From Cryptomeria japonica (taxonomy: Eukaryota > Streptophyta > Pinopsida > Cupressales > Cupressaceae), in contig NC_081413.1 in assembly GCF_030272615.1 (NCBI RefSeq), positions 333,412,302 through 333,476,301 on the forward strand: a stretch of DNA of 64,000 nt, written 5' to 3'. The notes under the pieces are model-generated. The model saw nothing but the letters and a program-made list of their open reading frames with translations. It searched no databases and was not told where the DNA came from. Shown one piece after another: positions 1 through 11,118 of the stretch. Numbering within the stretch: the first letter of the stretch is position 1; each line of letters begins with the position of its first letter. The position numbers were made by a program, and so were the translations under genes.

Positions 1-861
1 ACTGGTATGCTTGCTCATGCACATTGCAACTTTCTTGGAGATATTTCTAAGGCTTAGCACTTCTTCTCCTTACTCACTCTTTCTTGTCTTCTTCTACTTC
101 GTAGCATCAACGTATTTTGCCTTGAGTTCTCATCTCTTATCCTGTGATATCCCACTAGATAGTAATTCAAACTCCTGAGTGGTTAGGGTTTCCTCTTACC
201 GCCATGATCTTCATGAGATCTAATCGAGCCTGTCTTGAATCGATCACCTGTCCTTCAATAAATGGACTTGTACACGGTTTCCCTTATCCAACACACATTT
301 TTTGGAAATAGCAATCTCGAACATGATCTTTTGCCTTGAAATCTGTCGACACATAAAACACTTCAGTTTTCCTTTTCGAGGTCTTCCTAAATTAGATTTC
401 CTTTGCATTGATCTAGGCGCCAACTACTTTTTGATCTTCCTCTATCATTCTTTCTTCCTTGAGCCACAACAGTCAGTTAAAATCCCACGATTTGTGGTTG
501 TTTCATTAATGGCGATTATTTCTTTCAATGACCTTGTCGATGGGGCTTCACTGACCACAACATGTTTGCCACCTCTGCTCCACATGGCATCACAATGATC
601 AGGACATGGCCCACCAACACACAGTCGGTCCAGCAAACACATACTAGTACATCCCTTTGCCGGTAGAACTTTCTTCTTCTGTTAAATGGTAGAGCACACT
701 ATACCGATAGCACATCTTCACCTTAGTGGTTTGTGACAACTTTAACATTCTGCCTCTTCAACATAAACAAGCAACCAACCTTCAGGCTGGTATGTGCCTT
801 ACCAGTAGGCCTTCATTCTTTATTCTCACACTCATGTGAATATCCATCATGCCGATTGACA
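1..861. other. Unassigned stretch downstream of the element A accessory ORF
   Basis: By position this should be the 3' untranslated region and perhaps the start of the 3' LTR of element A. I see no match by eye to the LTR at 5961-7138 (the CCTGTTAGGAG-type motifs are absent) and no convincing coding frame. The short ORFs here have no recognisable domain. Confidence 0.4.
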
Positions 862-3800
862 TCAATGATAACTTAGTGTCAAAATGCCAACAATGTCCAC
901 ATGTGTCTTTATCTGTCCAACATGCTCCTCCATGGCATCTATGGTACTCATCTTCTATGTTGTAAGGATAGCTTTAGATTCTTTATAAGCTCTTTGCAAT
1001 ATTTCCACATTCAGTATCAGTTGTGTCTATAATTATTGCAGTGATCTGATCCTCTTAACACGTTCATTTTCATAAGCTTTCAGCTTATGCTAAAGTTCAA
1101 CAATCGATCTTCCAAAATTGATAGCAGAGTCATTAAAGAGCTTGAATGACTCACTAAGAACTTCAAGTTCTTTCTTAGCTTCCTCCTCCTTCTTCTTCAA
1201 ATCAGCACAAAATAATGAAAACTTAGAAACAATTGAGAGGATTTTACCTCTGGTTTCAAGTGTTTCTTTTAAATAGTCCTTATTGATAGTAAGAGCAACT
1301 CTCCCTTTATCAATTTCAATCATTAAGTGCTTTGTTCTCTTCTTCTTGTAATCTTTCTCAACACTGACATAAGTTGCATCTTCAAATGATTTCATTTGCT
1401 CTCTAGCATCAGAAACAAGTTGCCCAAGCTTGTCAATAGGAGTGGCAAAGTTATCAGTATCAGTCTCCGGTAGGAGACTTGACAAAATCTCAACATCATT
1501 CTTTATTGTTTTTTCCTCCTTCTGCTGCTCTTTCATCCTCTTCTTCTTGGCTCAAGATTGCATGGTAGTTGCAATCTCCATCAACTCAGTTGAGCTCAAA
1601 TTGTCAATGTCTAGTGGTCCTTTGATTCTTATAGCATCATCGTCATCTTCATCTACAATTTTATTAGAAGTAAATGATAGAGATGTCACTTTAGGTTTTG
1701 TTTTCTCTATTTCCTTCTCTTCTTCCTCTTTCTTGTCTTTAGATTTATCCTCTGTCTTTTCTTCTTCCTTATTCATTTCACTGTCATTTACTAGTGGCAG
1801 ATGAGTATCAACAGTCTATGTATGTACCAATGGATTTTCATAGCTCTTATTTTCTTTATCTTTCTTCTCTTCTTGTTCATATTGTTATTCAGACATTTGT
1901 ACATCGTCAACCTACACATTTATATTATCAGTTGCATTCACATCATTAGTACCAGTGTCATCATCAGTAACGACAACAGTCTTTGTTTGTGTGTTGATCG
2001 GTTGATCATCTATCGGCTGGTCTCCCATTACAATTTCATCAGGTTGAAAGTCACTGATATAAACATTGTTCAAAATATCTTCTATCTCAAACTTCTCTGG
2101 TTGCTCTTCCTCCTCAAGAATCAAACCCAGTAACTTCTTCAATATCAGCTCATTTTCCATGTGAACTGATTGGGTCTCACTAATTAACATTCTTGTCAAC
2201 CTTTTCTTGGATCTAAAATATGATTTATCCTTTACCAGAGTTTCATCTATCTCCTCTCTTGTAGCTTCAGGTTGTAGATTTTTAAGAATGTACTCAATAA
2301 ATTCTCTATCTTGTTTTATGGCTGCCTACCATCTAGCCTCAATCTTTTCATAAAAAGAATTTGGAATCTGCCCTTGCAATTCAATTAGGGATTTACTATA
2401 TTTATTCATCATAAAAACAATTGCATCTTCTATATGCCTTTGTTCATCCTCACCAAAATTATCATATAGTTTATCCAAGTCCTTAAGAATTCCATATTCC
2501 TTAATATGCATAAACATCTTTTCAAAAACTATAAGCTTAGTTATCAGTTTCTTTACCATCTTAACAATGGAAGCTCCAACATCCTTTGATCTCTTACCAC
2601 TAGCTCTTAAGGCTTTTTTCTCACCTTTTGATTCAGTTTCTTCTTCATCAGAAGCTACCAGTTTCTTTGCTTGTCCCTTTTTCCTTTTCTTGTAAACTTC
2701 TTTCGCCTTGGTTTTTTTAGGTACATGGGGCTCAACGATTTTTCCTTTCCTCATGAATTGAATCTTGGAAGGTTTATCCTTCTTTGCCTCTGTAGGTGTC
2801 TCCTTCACCATTGTACTCCTTGTTTGTCTACCGGTGCTGGTACTGGTTGGGGCACTAGACGCTCATGTTTGTTGTGCAACATGTCTTTCTCTTACTTCTG
2901 CAATGATGTTCTTAGTAAATCCTTGTTCAAAAAATGCCTCCACTTCTTTTCTCACTTTCTTAGCAATTATCGGTCTGTTAAGTTTTGAATGCACTTAAAG
3001 GAATTTATCCTTGTAAGTGCCAAAACATTTTGTTGTTGTATCTACTGGTTGTGAAATCAAATGATCAACATATGCAATCAGAAGATCCTTGTCCACTACA
3101 TATCCCATGGGCATAACCCATGTAGTCTAGGGCTCAGCTGCCTCCATCATGCAAGTATCTGTATCAACCATAAAGAAAATTATGTTTTCATACCGGTTGA
3201 CAACCTTTGCTGATATCCTTTCCATTGCATGCATTTTATTTTGAAAATCTTTAAAATAACCTCACGCAATCTTCTCCAAATCATTACCCAACATTCTAAT
3301 TATGTTCTTCATCTGTAGTAGTGTCGATGTGTCATTAGACAACTGAACATCACCAATACTAGGAAAACAATTCTGAAAGTAGAAAAATAACCCAATGATC
3401 AACTATACAAATTTAAACTTCAATCTCTTATCCTTCTTGATGGTCTCAAGATTTAGCATTAGTTAAATTCGCAATGCCTCAGACAAATCATAATCAACAT
3501 CTTCCTTTTTCATCTATTATGTGGTATGAATGGCTACAACAGGGATGTTGTTCATCCTACTAGAATGATATATCCGATAACCAATAACCATTGAAGCATA
3601 TTTAACTACCAGATCATTAATATTATTCACTGTCATTTCTCTTCCATCCCATCTTGAATTAGTCAGCCTTTCAACATCATTTTTAGGAATGGATCTCAAT
3701 ATTGGAACCTCACCAGTGGCACAAAATCCAGTGACTACATGAATAAAATATTTTGTAATCTTATGTGATCTGTTAAGCCACATAAGTTGGTCGTGAATCC

Positions 3801-4243
3801 TGCTAAGAATATATCTGACATGTTCACCATCAAAATCATCAATGGAATTTAGTGCATGGTGAAAACCTTTCTCGGTAACCTTCTTAAATTGTTCCTTTAT
3901 CACTTTGTTCTTATCACACAACAATCTATATTGGTCAAAGATCGCAATAACACCAAGATCCTCCAATTTGAAATGATATAAAGATCTAACATCTTTTACA
4001 TACAACACTCCATAGGGAACTCCAGATAGGGCTTTGGTGGGATCGGTTTCAATAGACTTAAACGGTTGCCTTTTAAATTCAGGATGAGGTCTATCTATAA
4101 TATCTACTAGATGCAAAGGATACTAGTGTACAAACATTCAGACTTTAGATATAGAAAATAAGATTTGTCGGATAAATACCTTTTTCCTCTTTCACAACTA
4201 GGGTTTCAGCACTGACAAAGTTCTCTTGTCGATTGTTGATCAT
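862..4243 (-). pseudogene. Element A accessory (env-position) ORF, decayed
   Basis: A long minus-strand reading frame, nearly all in one register from about 4116 to the stop at 862-864, broken by several stops and with a likely frameshift close to the proposed ATG at 4241-4243. Function is unknown. The N-terminal ~350 residues look globular. A Lys/Arg-rich middle follows (around 2600-2800), then an acidic Glu/Lys-rich part (1550-1780) and a coiled-coil-like C-terminus (900-1530). It is homologous to the ORF at 61137-63995 in element B: both share a GYF-less segment around a conserved MGY motif (near 3105) and a KLY-x-F segment (near 2460). In Sireviruses this position after pol is held by an env-like ORF; no signal peptide or membrane segment was seen. 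Confidence 0.6.
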
Positions 4244-4593
4244 GGATCACCTTTAAATCTCTTCAAATATTTGTCAATGCTGCAAACACAAACTTTTCTC
4301 TACTCTTCTTGCTCTCCAAGTGCTCTCAATAATCCAAAGTGACAAATGATATTCAAAAAAGCTCTTTTTATTTCCCCATTATCTACCGCATTAAATTTCA
4401 TTACTGGTAAAACCCTAAAATATCTTTTAACACACTACCAGTTCTCATAACACATCAAACCTACCAGTTTGATCATAAAATAACTTCTTAATATCATAAT
4501 ACATCAAAGTATGTAGATTTAACATACCTTATGGTCCTTCAGAGGGTTCTAAAATAGATCTAACATTAAGCTCCCCCTAAGCTTTTTAACAAC
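4244..4593 (-). other. Spacer between gag and accessory ORF with polypurine-like tract
   Basis: About 350 bases with no coding signal. On the minus strand a run AGGGGGAG (4571-4578) lies about 20 bases after the gag stop. Comparable G-rich tracts follow pol in element C. This is where pol would be expected in a complete element. Confidence 0.5.
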
Positions 4594-5874
4594 TTAGTTT
4601 ATCGGTGAAGGGTTCTCCACACTAGGTGAAGAATTAGGATCTTCCGATGGTTTATCTTTATATTTCTCATCATCCTTCTTTTTCCAGATTCTGTTCATTT
4701 CAGCTCCGGTCTCCTCCACATCAATGTTCATCTTCCCTTTTTGGTCAATAGGTTGATTCACTGGTTGGTTCACCTTAGCTCTGCAAAACTTTGTAATATG
4801 TATCGGTTTATGACAATGATAACAAGCCATACTAGATGCTCTCCAAGGTCCATCATTGCCTCTATCGGTCCTTCATTTATAGTTCATAACTACATAACCA
4901 TAGCTATGACAGATTGTGCAAACCACATTCATCCTCATTTCCATCTCATAAGGGCTAGACTGGTTAGCATAGGGTCTCTACCAATTAGGACTTCTTCGGT
5001 AATTAAAGGCTCTTTGCCAACCACCAACTGACCTCTGACTCATGTGAGGTGTTAGATTATTCGATCCATACCTACACTCAACAACTCTATGCCCATTCAT
5101 GTTACAAGTGTAACAATATCCATTAAAAGTTGTAGGCTTATATCCTTGATATGTATTAGGTCTATAACCATTAGCAACATTAGATCTGCTTTTACAAACA
5201 TTAGCAGTATGTCCTGGCTTATGACAATTGAAACATACAAGTTTATAAGGTTTCTTACCAGTGGGTTTCTAAATTTTAGGTACAAATTTACCTTCTTCCA
5301 TATTGTCCTTTGTATCTAAAGACTCACCTTTCTCAAATGTAGTATAAACCCATCCAGTTGTGTCACCGTTCATCCTTTGTGATTGAATCTTTTCATCAAG
5401 CATGGTAGAACCTTTGTTAAAAATGGCAAGTTTTTCATTAGCATCAGCAAGTTCCTTTGTAAGATCTTCATTCCTTTTCATAAGAGTCTCTCTAAGAAAC
5501 ATTTCCATATCCAAATTTGCCTTTATTTCTTCTTTTTCCTCATGCCAATGAGCATACAGAGTACCAACTTCCTGATTTAGCTTAAAGATCTCATGTTCTT
5601 TCTCTTTGATCATATCTTCTGGTGACCTCCTTGCTTCAAGTTCTTGACTCATTCTGATGGTTAGGGCTTCTAGCTCTCTCCTCAAGTTAGCCTTCTCGTC
5701 ATTCAGTTTCTCCACTTCATCAACCAATGCATCTATGTTTGCTTCATCATAAGAGCTGCTCTTAGAAACCTCCAACAGTTGTTTAGTTAGCTCTTTTCTC
5801 TTAGCAAGAGAAGCTTTATACTTGCCTCTCAATGTTTCTAGGGCTTCCTTAGTTTTTGCAAGTCTATTAGACAT
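4594..5874 (-). pseudogene. gag: Element A Gag: coiled coil plus four CCHC zinc-knuckle positions
   Basis: Capsid/nucleocapsid polyprotein of a copia element, which packages element RNA. One reading frame runs from an ATG at 5872-5874 to the stop at 4594, with a few internal stops such as a TAG near 5272 where CAG is likely. The first ~190 residues are a heptad-like Glu/Lys/Leu-rich coiled coil. Then come CCHC knuckles CFNCHKPGHTANVC (near 5230), CYTCNMNGHRVVEC (near 5100), a degenerate third with His and last Cys both changed to Tyr (near 4905), and CYHCHKPIHITKFC (near 4800). The start is chosen because the longer open frame runs into the PBS and LTR. Confidence 0.75.
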
Positions 5875-5946
5875 CTCTCTATAACTTATATTCCCAATAG
5901 TAGTCTTATGGATCTTTCCTAAGACGTTAAGCCTTGAGGGAATTAG

Positions 5947-5958
5947 GCTCTGATACCA
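5947..5958 (-). other. Primer binding site of element A (initiator Met tRNA)
   Basis: The minus strand reads TGGTATCAGAGC, complementary to the 3' end of plant initiator methionine tRNA. It lies two bases inside the LTR boundary at 5961, as expected for a 5' LTR on the minus strand. Confidence 0.9.
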
Positions 5959-5960
5959 AT

Positions 5961-7138
5961 TGATAAACTTATAAGGCACTAAGAGGGAGGATGAATCAGT
6001 GCAAGCAAAAACAATATGAATCTGATCACCAACTTAAACAACTTAAAACTTAACAAGCATAAGAGGAATATCACCACATAAGCTAATGCCAAATAAAATA
6101 AATTCCACATAACACAAGAGATTTATACATGGAAACCCAAAAGGGAAAAACAATGGTGGGAGTTAATACCCACAAGATTCACTATCCGCATAATAGAAAT
6201 CTTGACCGGTTAAGGTCTTACAAATATGCCCTGTTAGGAGCAGACCCAGTTAGGAGTCACCTAGTTAAGGGATTTAATATGATGAGACCTGTTAGGAGAT
6301 TTGAACTATTAGGATCAATCTCACAAGAGGATTTAAGACTCTGATATAGAGCTACCCTGTTAGGGGATTTACAAATTAAGGCCTGTCAGGACCTACCCGG
6401 TTAAGGGATTTTACTGCTGCAAACTGTTAGGAAAACAACAGTCAAATGATCTTCATGTAACACCTCTGTGTCTAATAAGATCCTATTTAGATCCTCAAAA
6501 ATTCAAAAACTCATCAATACAGAGCTTTACTAATCACCGCACAATCAAATTCGCATCCTTCGCTAATGATCTCACACTCTTCATACACACACCAACTTGA
6601 TACCTCATCACACTTTTTATAAACATCTCTTAGTCGGCTACAACCTTGGAATAATTTCCCAGGTTCAATGAATCTAAACATTTTTACATTACAAATCATA
6701 CTTATGTCGGCCACCAACATAAGAAATAAAAAACAAGACAAAACCTATGTCGGTTTACCAATCATAGTGACTTTATCACTACCAATTAAGTGTTCTTCTA
6801 GATAGCCTACTCTATACATCAAATCTTGGTCATCCCATTGAATCTGCTAATGCGGTCATGAAGATAACACCAAATACCTATCTCCATCACTCTTGTAAAA
6901 CCACATCATCCAAATCTTCATCAATCACCTATACCGATTCATTAATGCAACTTTGCTCCTGTTTACCGGTTGAGGACCTATATGTTGGTTCACTGGTAAA
7001 GTGTCTTTTCTATCGGTTATGCTTTACCGGTTGGCCTAATAGACTTAGATGACTATTAAAACATAGTTTCCATGAATGAAAATATAAAACAAGTCATCAA
7101 TCAACTCTTTACATCAAGACATCATCATCAAGCCAACA
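5961..7138 (-). repeat. 5' LTR of element A
   Basis: On the plus strand it begins TGATAAAC next to the PBS and ends AAGCCAACA, so on the minus strand it starts TGTTGGCTT and ends TTTATCA. It contains a cluster of degenerate CCTGTTAGGAG motifs (6228-6420) and a GGAAACCC...GGGAAAAAC block with a GTGGG/CCCAC inverted repeat (6129-6175), both shared with the LTR of element C. The right end is inferred from the CCAACA terminus; only this LTR copy of A is visible, so the ends are not confirmed by a pair. Confidence 0.75.
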
Positions 7139-7144
7139 TAAATA

Positions 7145-8670
7145 TGTTAATTCTATGAGGATCCAGTTAATACTGAGAGGGGGGGGAGTGAATCAGTATT
7201 AACACCAATTTAAAACTTTAAACTCAAATCAAACTTACAAAAAATCTAACTTAATTTACCACATATGCCAATTCATTAAACAGTACTGGTAATCTCTGAT
7301 AAACTGCTATAACCAGTGTATACAAAAATAATGAAAAAACTAAATATAATCAATAACATCACATGAAAATCATACCACACATGAACACCATATTTTTGAC
7401 ATGGAAACCCAAATAGGGAAAAAACCATGATGGGAATTAGTACCCACAAAGATTTGAAATCTTTTGAAGTACACCCTGTTAGGAGCTTAGCCTTGTTAGG
7501 AGCTTACAATATGCCCTGTTAGGATCAAACCCTGTTAGGAGTCACCCTGTTAAGGGATTTGGATGTGTAGCCCAATTAGGAGCTTAATGATCTATTAGGA
7601 TCAACCTTGTGAGCTATGATTTACCACTCTTTTTGAGAGCTACCCTGTTAGGGGATTTACAAGATTAAGGCTTGTCAGGACCTACCCAGTTAAGGGATTT
7701 AATCTACTACAACTGTAAGGAAACAATGTGTGAAAAAGTGATATTTTACTTGTACTTCTCAGCTTGCTAAATCAGATCTAGTTATGCTTCACTATCTACA
7801 ACTCTCAGGGAGATCTCACTCTTCTCTGGTAGGGCTTCACACTCTTCTCTAAGACTACCAACACAATGAACATCAATCTTACTGACATAAATAACCTTTA
7901 CAACTAGGTCAGCATCAAAACCCTAAGACTTACTACATAGATCATCATAGATCTTTACAACTCATTACAGATCATCATATGGATCATTACAATCAATTAT
8001 AAATCAATATCAATCATTGAATGATCATAAGTCATCACATCAAGTTGATCTGGTACAAAGTCAAACCCTTAGCTCATTCCTCTAAGTACTTTGCACATTC
8101 CCAAGAAACTCTCTCTCCAAACATGCCAAAACATTTTTCAAACACTTCATGCAGTTTGTGTTGCGTTAACATCAACATGTAGACTTTATGTTGATCACCG
8201 CCATACCAAAAATCATTACTGGTTTGGTGATTTCTTCACCAGCTCTAAAATCCTGGCAAAACTTCATCAGAAATTAGAAACATGCCTTTTGATAGTCATC
8301 ACAAGATGTAGTTCTGGTCAGATACTCATTTCGATGATAAAAGCTTACATTCCAAACTGCAAATCACCAATCATCCACTTCAAGTAAAACATCTCTTTAT
8401 ATATCGGTAAAAATCCTATTTCACAGTCTTTTGTATATTGTCGGTAAACCCTGTCTCTGGTAGACTGAATGACTTAGATGACAAACCAAACATCACATAA
8501 CATCATTAATCATTAGTTTTCATCAATGACAACACAAATAACTAATCAAGTCATCTAATCACAAAATATGAATCTCTTCATCACAAATAGTCTTCTATCC
8601 TCTACCAGTTCAGTCATCAGTATTCAACTGCATCACCTCATATGCATCAGTTATACCAATCATACCAACA
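7145..8670 (-). repeat. 3' LTR of element C
   Basis: On the plus strand it begins TGTTAATTC and ends ATACCAACA, directly followed by a polypurine tract (minus strand AAAGAGGGAGAA). Like the LTR of A it carries a G-run plus GAATCAGT near one end (7175-7200), the GGAAACCC...GGGAAAAAACC block (7402-7450) and a dense set of CCTGTTAGGAG motifs (7476-7700). Only one copy is in the window, so the ends rest on terminal sequence and the PPT. Confidence 0.7.
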
Positions 8671-9151
8671 TTCTCCCTCTTTGGCATTGATAGAAACACC
8701 AATCAAATATAACAATCAGATTGCAACACCATCACTTGCAAAATCGTCACTACTACTTGCTGTCGGTATCATATCATCTGTCGATCTCCTCCTTTTGTCT
8801 TCTCCCCCTAAACCAATACTTCTCCAACTTCTTTGATCCTTTTCTTCTCTCAAATTTGATCTTGTTATTCTCTCAAATCTAATCATTTTCTTCTCCCAAA
8901 TCTAATCTTTTTCTTCTCCCCCTTTGACAACAATGCCAAAGGTGTGTGTGCATCACCAATGTTCTTCACTATTGCTTTTGTCATCATCATCTTTTCTAAC
9001 CAAATCAGAATCATTATATCCAATCATTATATCAAATCATTAAATCAGAGCTTTATATCTAAGTTTCTCCCCCTATGGAGTAGCTTGCACCTCATCAATC
9101 CTTAGTGAAGAATAAATATTAGATCCACAAGATTGATGCATCTCCATCATT
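8671..9151 (-). other. Element C 3' untranslated region with four polypurine-like tracts
   Basis: No coding signal. On the minus strand there are four purine tracts built on GGGGGAGAA or GAGGGAGAA at about 8671-8684, 8799-8810, 8911-8925 and 9064-9075. The one abutting the LTR is the functional-looking PPT. The tracts at 8671 and 8911 lie next to or near a GGCATTG/CAATGCC sequence. Confidence 0.65.
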
Positions 9152-9804
9152 CTAGTTCTTCCGGTGTAGGGGTCTAACCCCTAGTTTATCTCTAAGAAAC
9201 TCAAAGGTAGTCTTCGGTAAGGGCTTAGTAAAGATATCAGCTATCTAATCTTTACTCTTCACATATTCCATCTTGACCTATTTTTCTTGAATTCTTTCCT
9301 TTAGAATATGATACTCCAATTCAATGTGCTTGGTTCTAGCATGAAGTATAGGACTCTTAGAAATATTTATTGCACTTGTATTATCACAATAGATAGTCAC
9401 TGGTTCAGACATATCTATTTTGAATCCTTCTAGCACATGTCTCATCCATATTGCCTACGTGTAATTCATGGATGCAACAACATACTCTTCTTCAGCTGTA
9501 GATTGAGAAACACATGTTTGTTTCTTGCTCATCCATGCCACTAATCTTCCACCAAGAAGAAAGGCTCCACTGGTTGTTCTTTTCTAGTCATCCACATTAC
9601 CTGCCCAATCTGCATTAGTAAAGACATCCAAAGTAAAATCTCCTTTATAGGGATACCATAAACAATAGTCTATTATGCCTTTAAGATACCAGAAAATTCT
9701 CTTCATTGCCACAAAATGTGTCTCCTTAGGCTCTTTCTGAAATCTAGCAACTAATCCAACAACATGAGCTATGTTTGGCCTACTATGAACAACATAGTGC
9801 AACT
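9152..9804 (-). pseudogene. pol: Element C pol C-terminus: copia RNase H
   Basis: Translates into the conserved end of a Ty1/copia polyprotein: HYVVHSRPNIAHVVGL (9800 region), the ADW segment, an LGG..VAWMSKKQ segment, an STAEEEYVVAS segment, a YCDNTSAI segment, an RTKHIELEYHI segment, and a final DIFTKPLP with the stop at 9152-9154. Several in-frame stops interrupt it. The upstream half is displaced to 57663-60212 by the insertion of element T; the junction restores a typical copia YRSIIGKL-HYVV context. Confidence 0.85.
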
Positions 9805-10220
9805 TGTAGACACTTAAAAATAATTATTTTAATTATTTTTAATTCCTCACATATTTAATTAATTAATTATGTTAATTCAAATTCTCCTCAATATTAATTA
9901 AAATTAATATTGTCACTATATTATGTAATTGATTTATTTAATAAATCAATCCCTCTCTTTATTCTTCTAAAAATTAAATCCCCACAAATCTTCCTCTTAG
10001 CTAATTAATTTCAATTAATTAGTTAACCTACATGATTCCTACAAATCATCTTCCTAATTCATCATTAACCTAATAAAGTCTTCTAGAAATTCCCTAAACT
10101 CACTTAACCTTATTCTTATAATTTTTAATTTCCTCCACTCATTCTCTCTCCTAGTCAAATCCTCCTACAAATCCTATCCCACCTAATATTTCCTCTAATC
10201 CCCCTTATAATGAGTTGCTA

Positions 10221-10590
10221 GTGGCTAATCATCATGATTAGCCACAAAGTCAACTCCTTGTCCCTTCCATCCAACCACTAGCTTTAAATGCTCTTTTCCT
10301 AGGTGAATGTGAGATTTTCAAAATCTCACATTCCTCTAGGCATCTCCTCTCCCAAGGAATTTTTAATTCCTTCTTATTCCTCCAATCCCCATGATCATCC
10401 CTTTTTGGATAATTTTAAATTCCTCCTCCCCATTCTTCAAGGAATGTCACATCCCTTTCTCTTCTCAAGGAACATTGAGAAGTCTTCCCAATGTACCTTT
10501 CTCTTCTCAACGCACATTCAGAAGTCTTCCCAATGCACCTTGAGGAGTGTGGAGACAAGAAATGCCTTTAAGGCATATCTCTTGGTCTCC
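10221..10590 (+). promoter_or_regulatory. Palindrome cluster in U3 of element T 5' LTR
   Basis: There are two perfect odd palindromes: 10221-10245 (12-base arms GTGGCTAATCAT) and 10309-10329 (10-base arms GTGAGATTTT). A further inverted repeat at 10549-10590 has outer arms GGAGAC/GTCTCC and an inner perfect ATGCCTT-T-AAGGCAT. All recur in the 3' LTR. Cruciform, RNA hairpin or factor binding are possible roles; none is shown by sequence alone. Confidence 0.7.
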
Positions 10591-10680
10591 ACACCCTCTC
10601 TTGGGCCTTGTGTGAGCTCACAAGAAATCCTATCCCTTCATCTTGAATCCATCCTAGCCATCCATTCTTCCTCTCCTCTT

Positions 10681-10694
10681 CCTATAAATTGAGG
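10681..10694 (+). promoter_or_regulatory. Likely TATA box of element T 5' LTR
   Basis: CCTATAAATTGAGG is conserved in the 3' LTR at 57248-57261. It lies about 400 bases before the LTR end, a reasonable place for the U3/R boundary. Confidence 0.65.
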
Positions 10695-11098
10695 ACTCCA
10701 TCCCTTCATTCTTCATCTCCAAGTTTAGTAATCTTATGCTGCTATTTTGTGCCTAGAAAAGTTATCTTATCATCCTTACCATGCCAAAATCATCTCCCAT
10801 GCATACTTGATCATCTCATCCTTATCATCCCTCAAGATCCATCTCATTTGTGCACAACATTGGAGAGCCATCCACATCAAGCAAACAAAAGGAGAACATC
10901 AAGTGGATCATCATCAAGGGGTGCCTTCACTTCATCAAGCTCAATCCAAAGGAGAAGGTATAAGGTTTGTGAGGTATATGCATCTCATTCTTGTTTTTTT
11001 GTAATTCAAATTGTGTCTTTTGATTTCATATGTTTCTATGATTGATTTGCATGATTTGCTAACTATTCTACCTCATCAATATTTTCCCCTCTTCATTT

Positions 11099-11118
11099 TG
11101 GCACGCTCGGTGGGACCC
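11099..11118 (+). other. Primer binding site of element T
   Basis: TGGCACGCTCGGTGGGACCC starts three bases after the LTR end, with the TGG expected opposite the CCA tail of a tRNA. I cannot name the tRNA with confidence. Confidence 0.75.

Larger units (their letters stand above)
1..7138 (-). mobile_element. Element A: partial Sirevirus-like Ty1/copia retrotransposon lacking visible pol
   Basis: Read on the minus strand this holds, in order, an LTR (7138-5961), a Met-tRNA primer binding site, a gag with coiled coil and zinc knuckles, a purine-rich tract, and a long accessory ORF. No protease, integrase, RT or RNase H motif was found between gag and the accessory ORF, so A is a pol-deleted or non-autonomous copy. 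The left end lies outside the window or is not recognisable. Sirevirus assignment rests on the coiled-coil gag, the extra ORF between the coding region and the 3' end, and homology of that ORF to the one in element B. Confidence 0.75.
7145..9804 (-). mobile_element. Element C, left part: copia 3' LTR and pol C-terminus
   Basis: Minus-strand Sirevirus-like copia element. This part holds the 3' LTR, a 3' untranslated region with repeated purine tracts, and the RNase H end of pol. It is cut at 9804 by element T. The same protein continues at 57663, with the five bases CAACT present on both sides of T. The 5' end of C lies beyond the right edge of the window. Confidence 0.85.
9805..11095 (+). repeat. 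5' LTR of element T
   Basis: Starts TGTAGACAC and ends CTCTTCA; the near-identical partner is at 56414. The U3 part is rich in palindromes (10221-10245, 10309-10329, 10549-10590). The open frames inside it have no domain and are regarded as chance. Confidence 0.93.

Noticed and set aside
302-642. Short frames near the left edge as host or element genes
   Set aside because: No domain, opposite overlapping frames, and no support from element structure.
5947-5958. tRNA gene fragments suggested by tRNA-like sequence (also 21026, 44575, 11099)
   Set aside because: Each is only a 12-20 base primer binding site beside an LTR; no tRNA cloverleaf is present.
10303-11045. Open frames of 85-129 codons in the T 5' LTR (and 57014-57259 in the 3' LTR)
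   Set aside because: They lie in U3/R of an LTR, share no domain and differ in length between the two LTRs through small changes.
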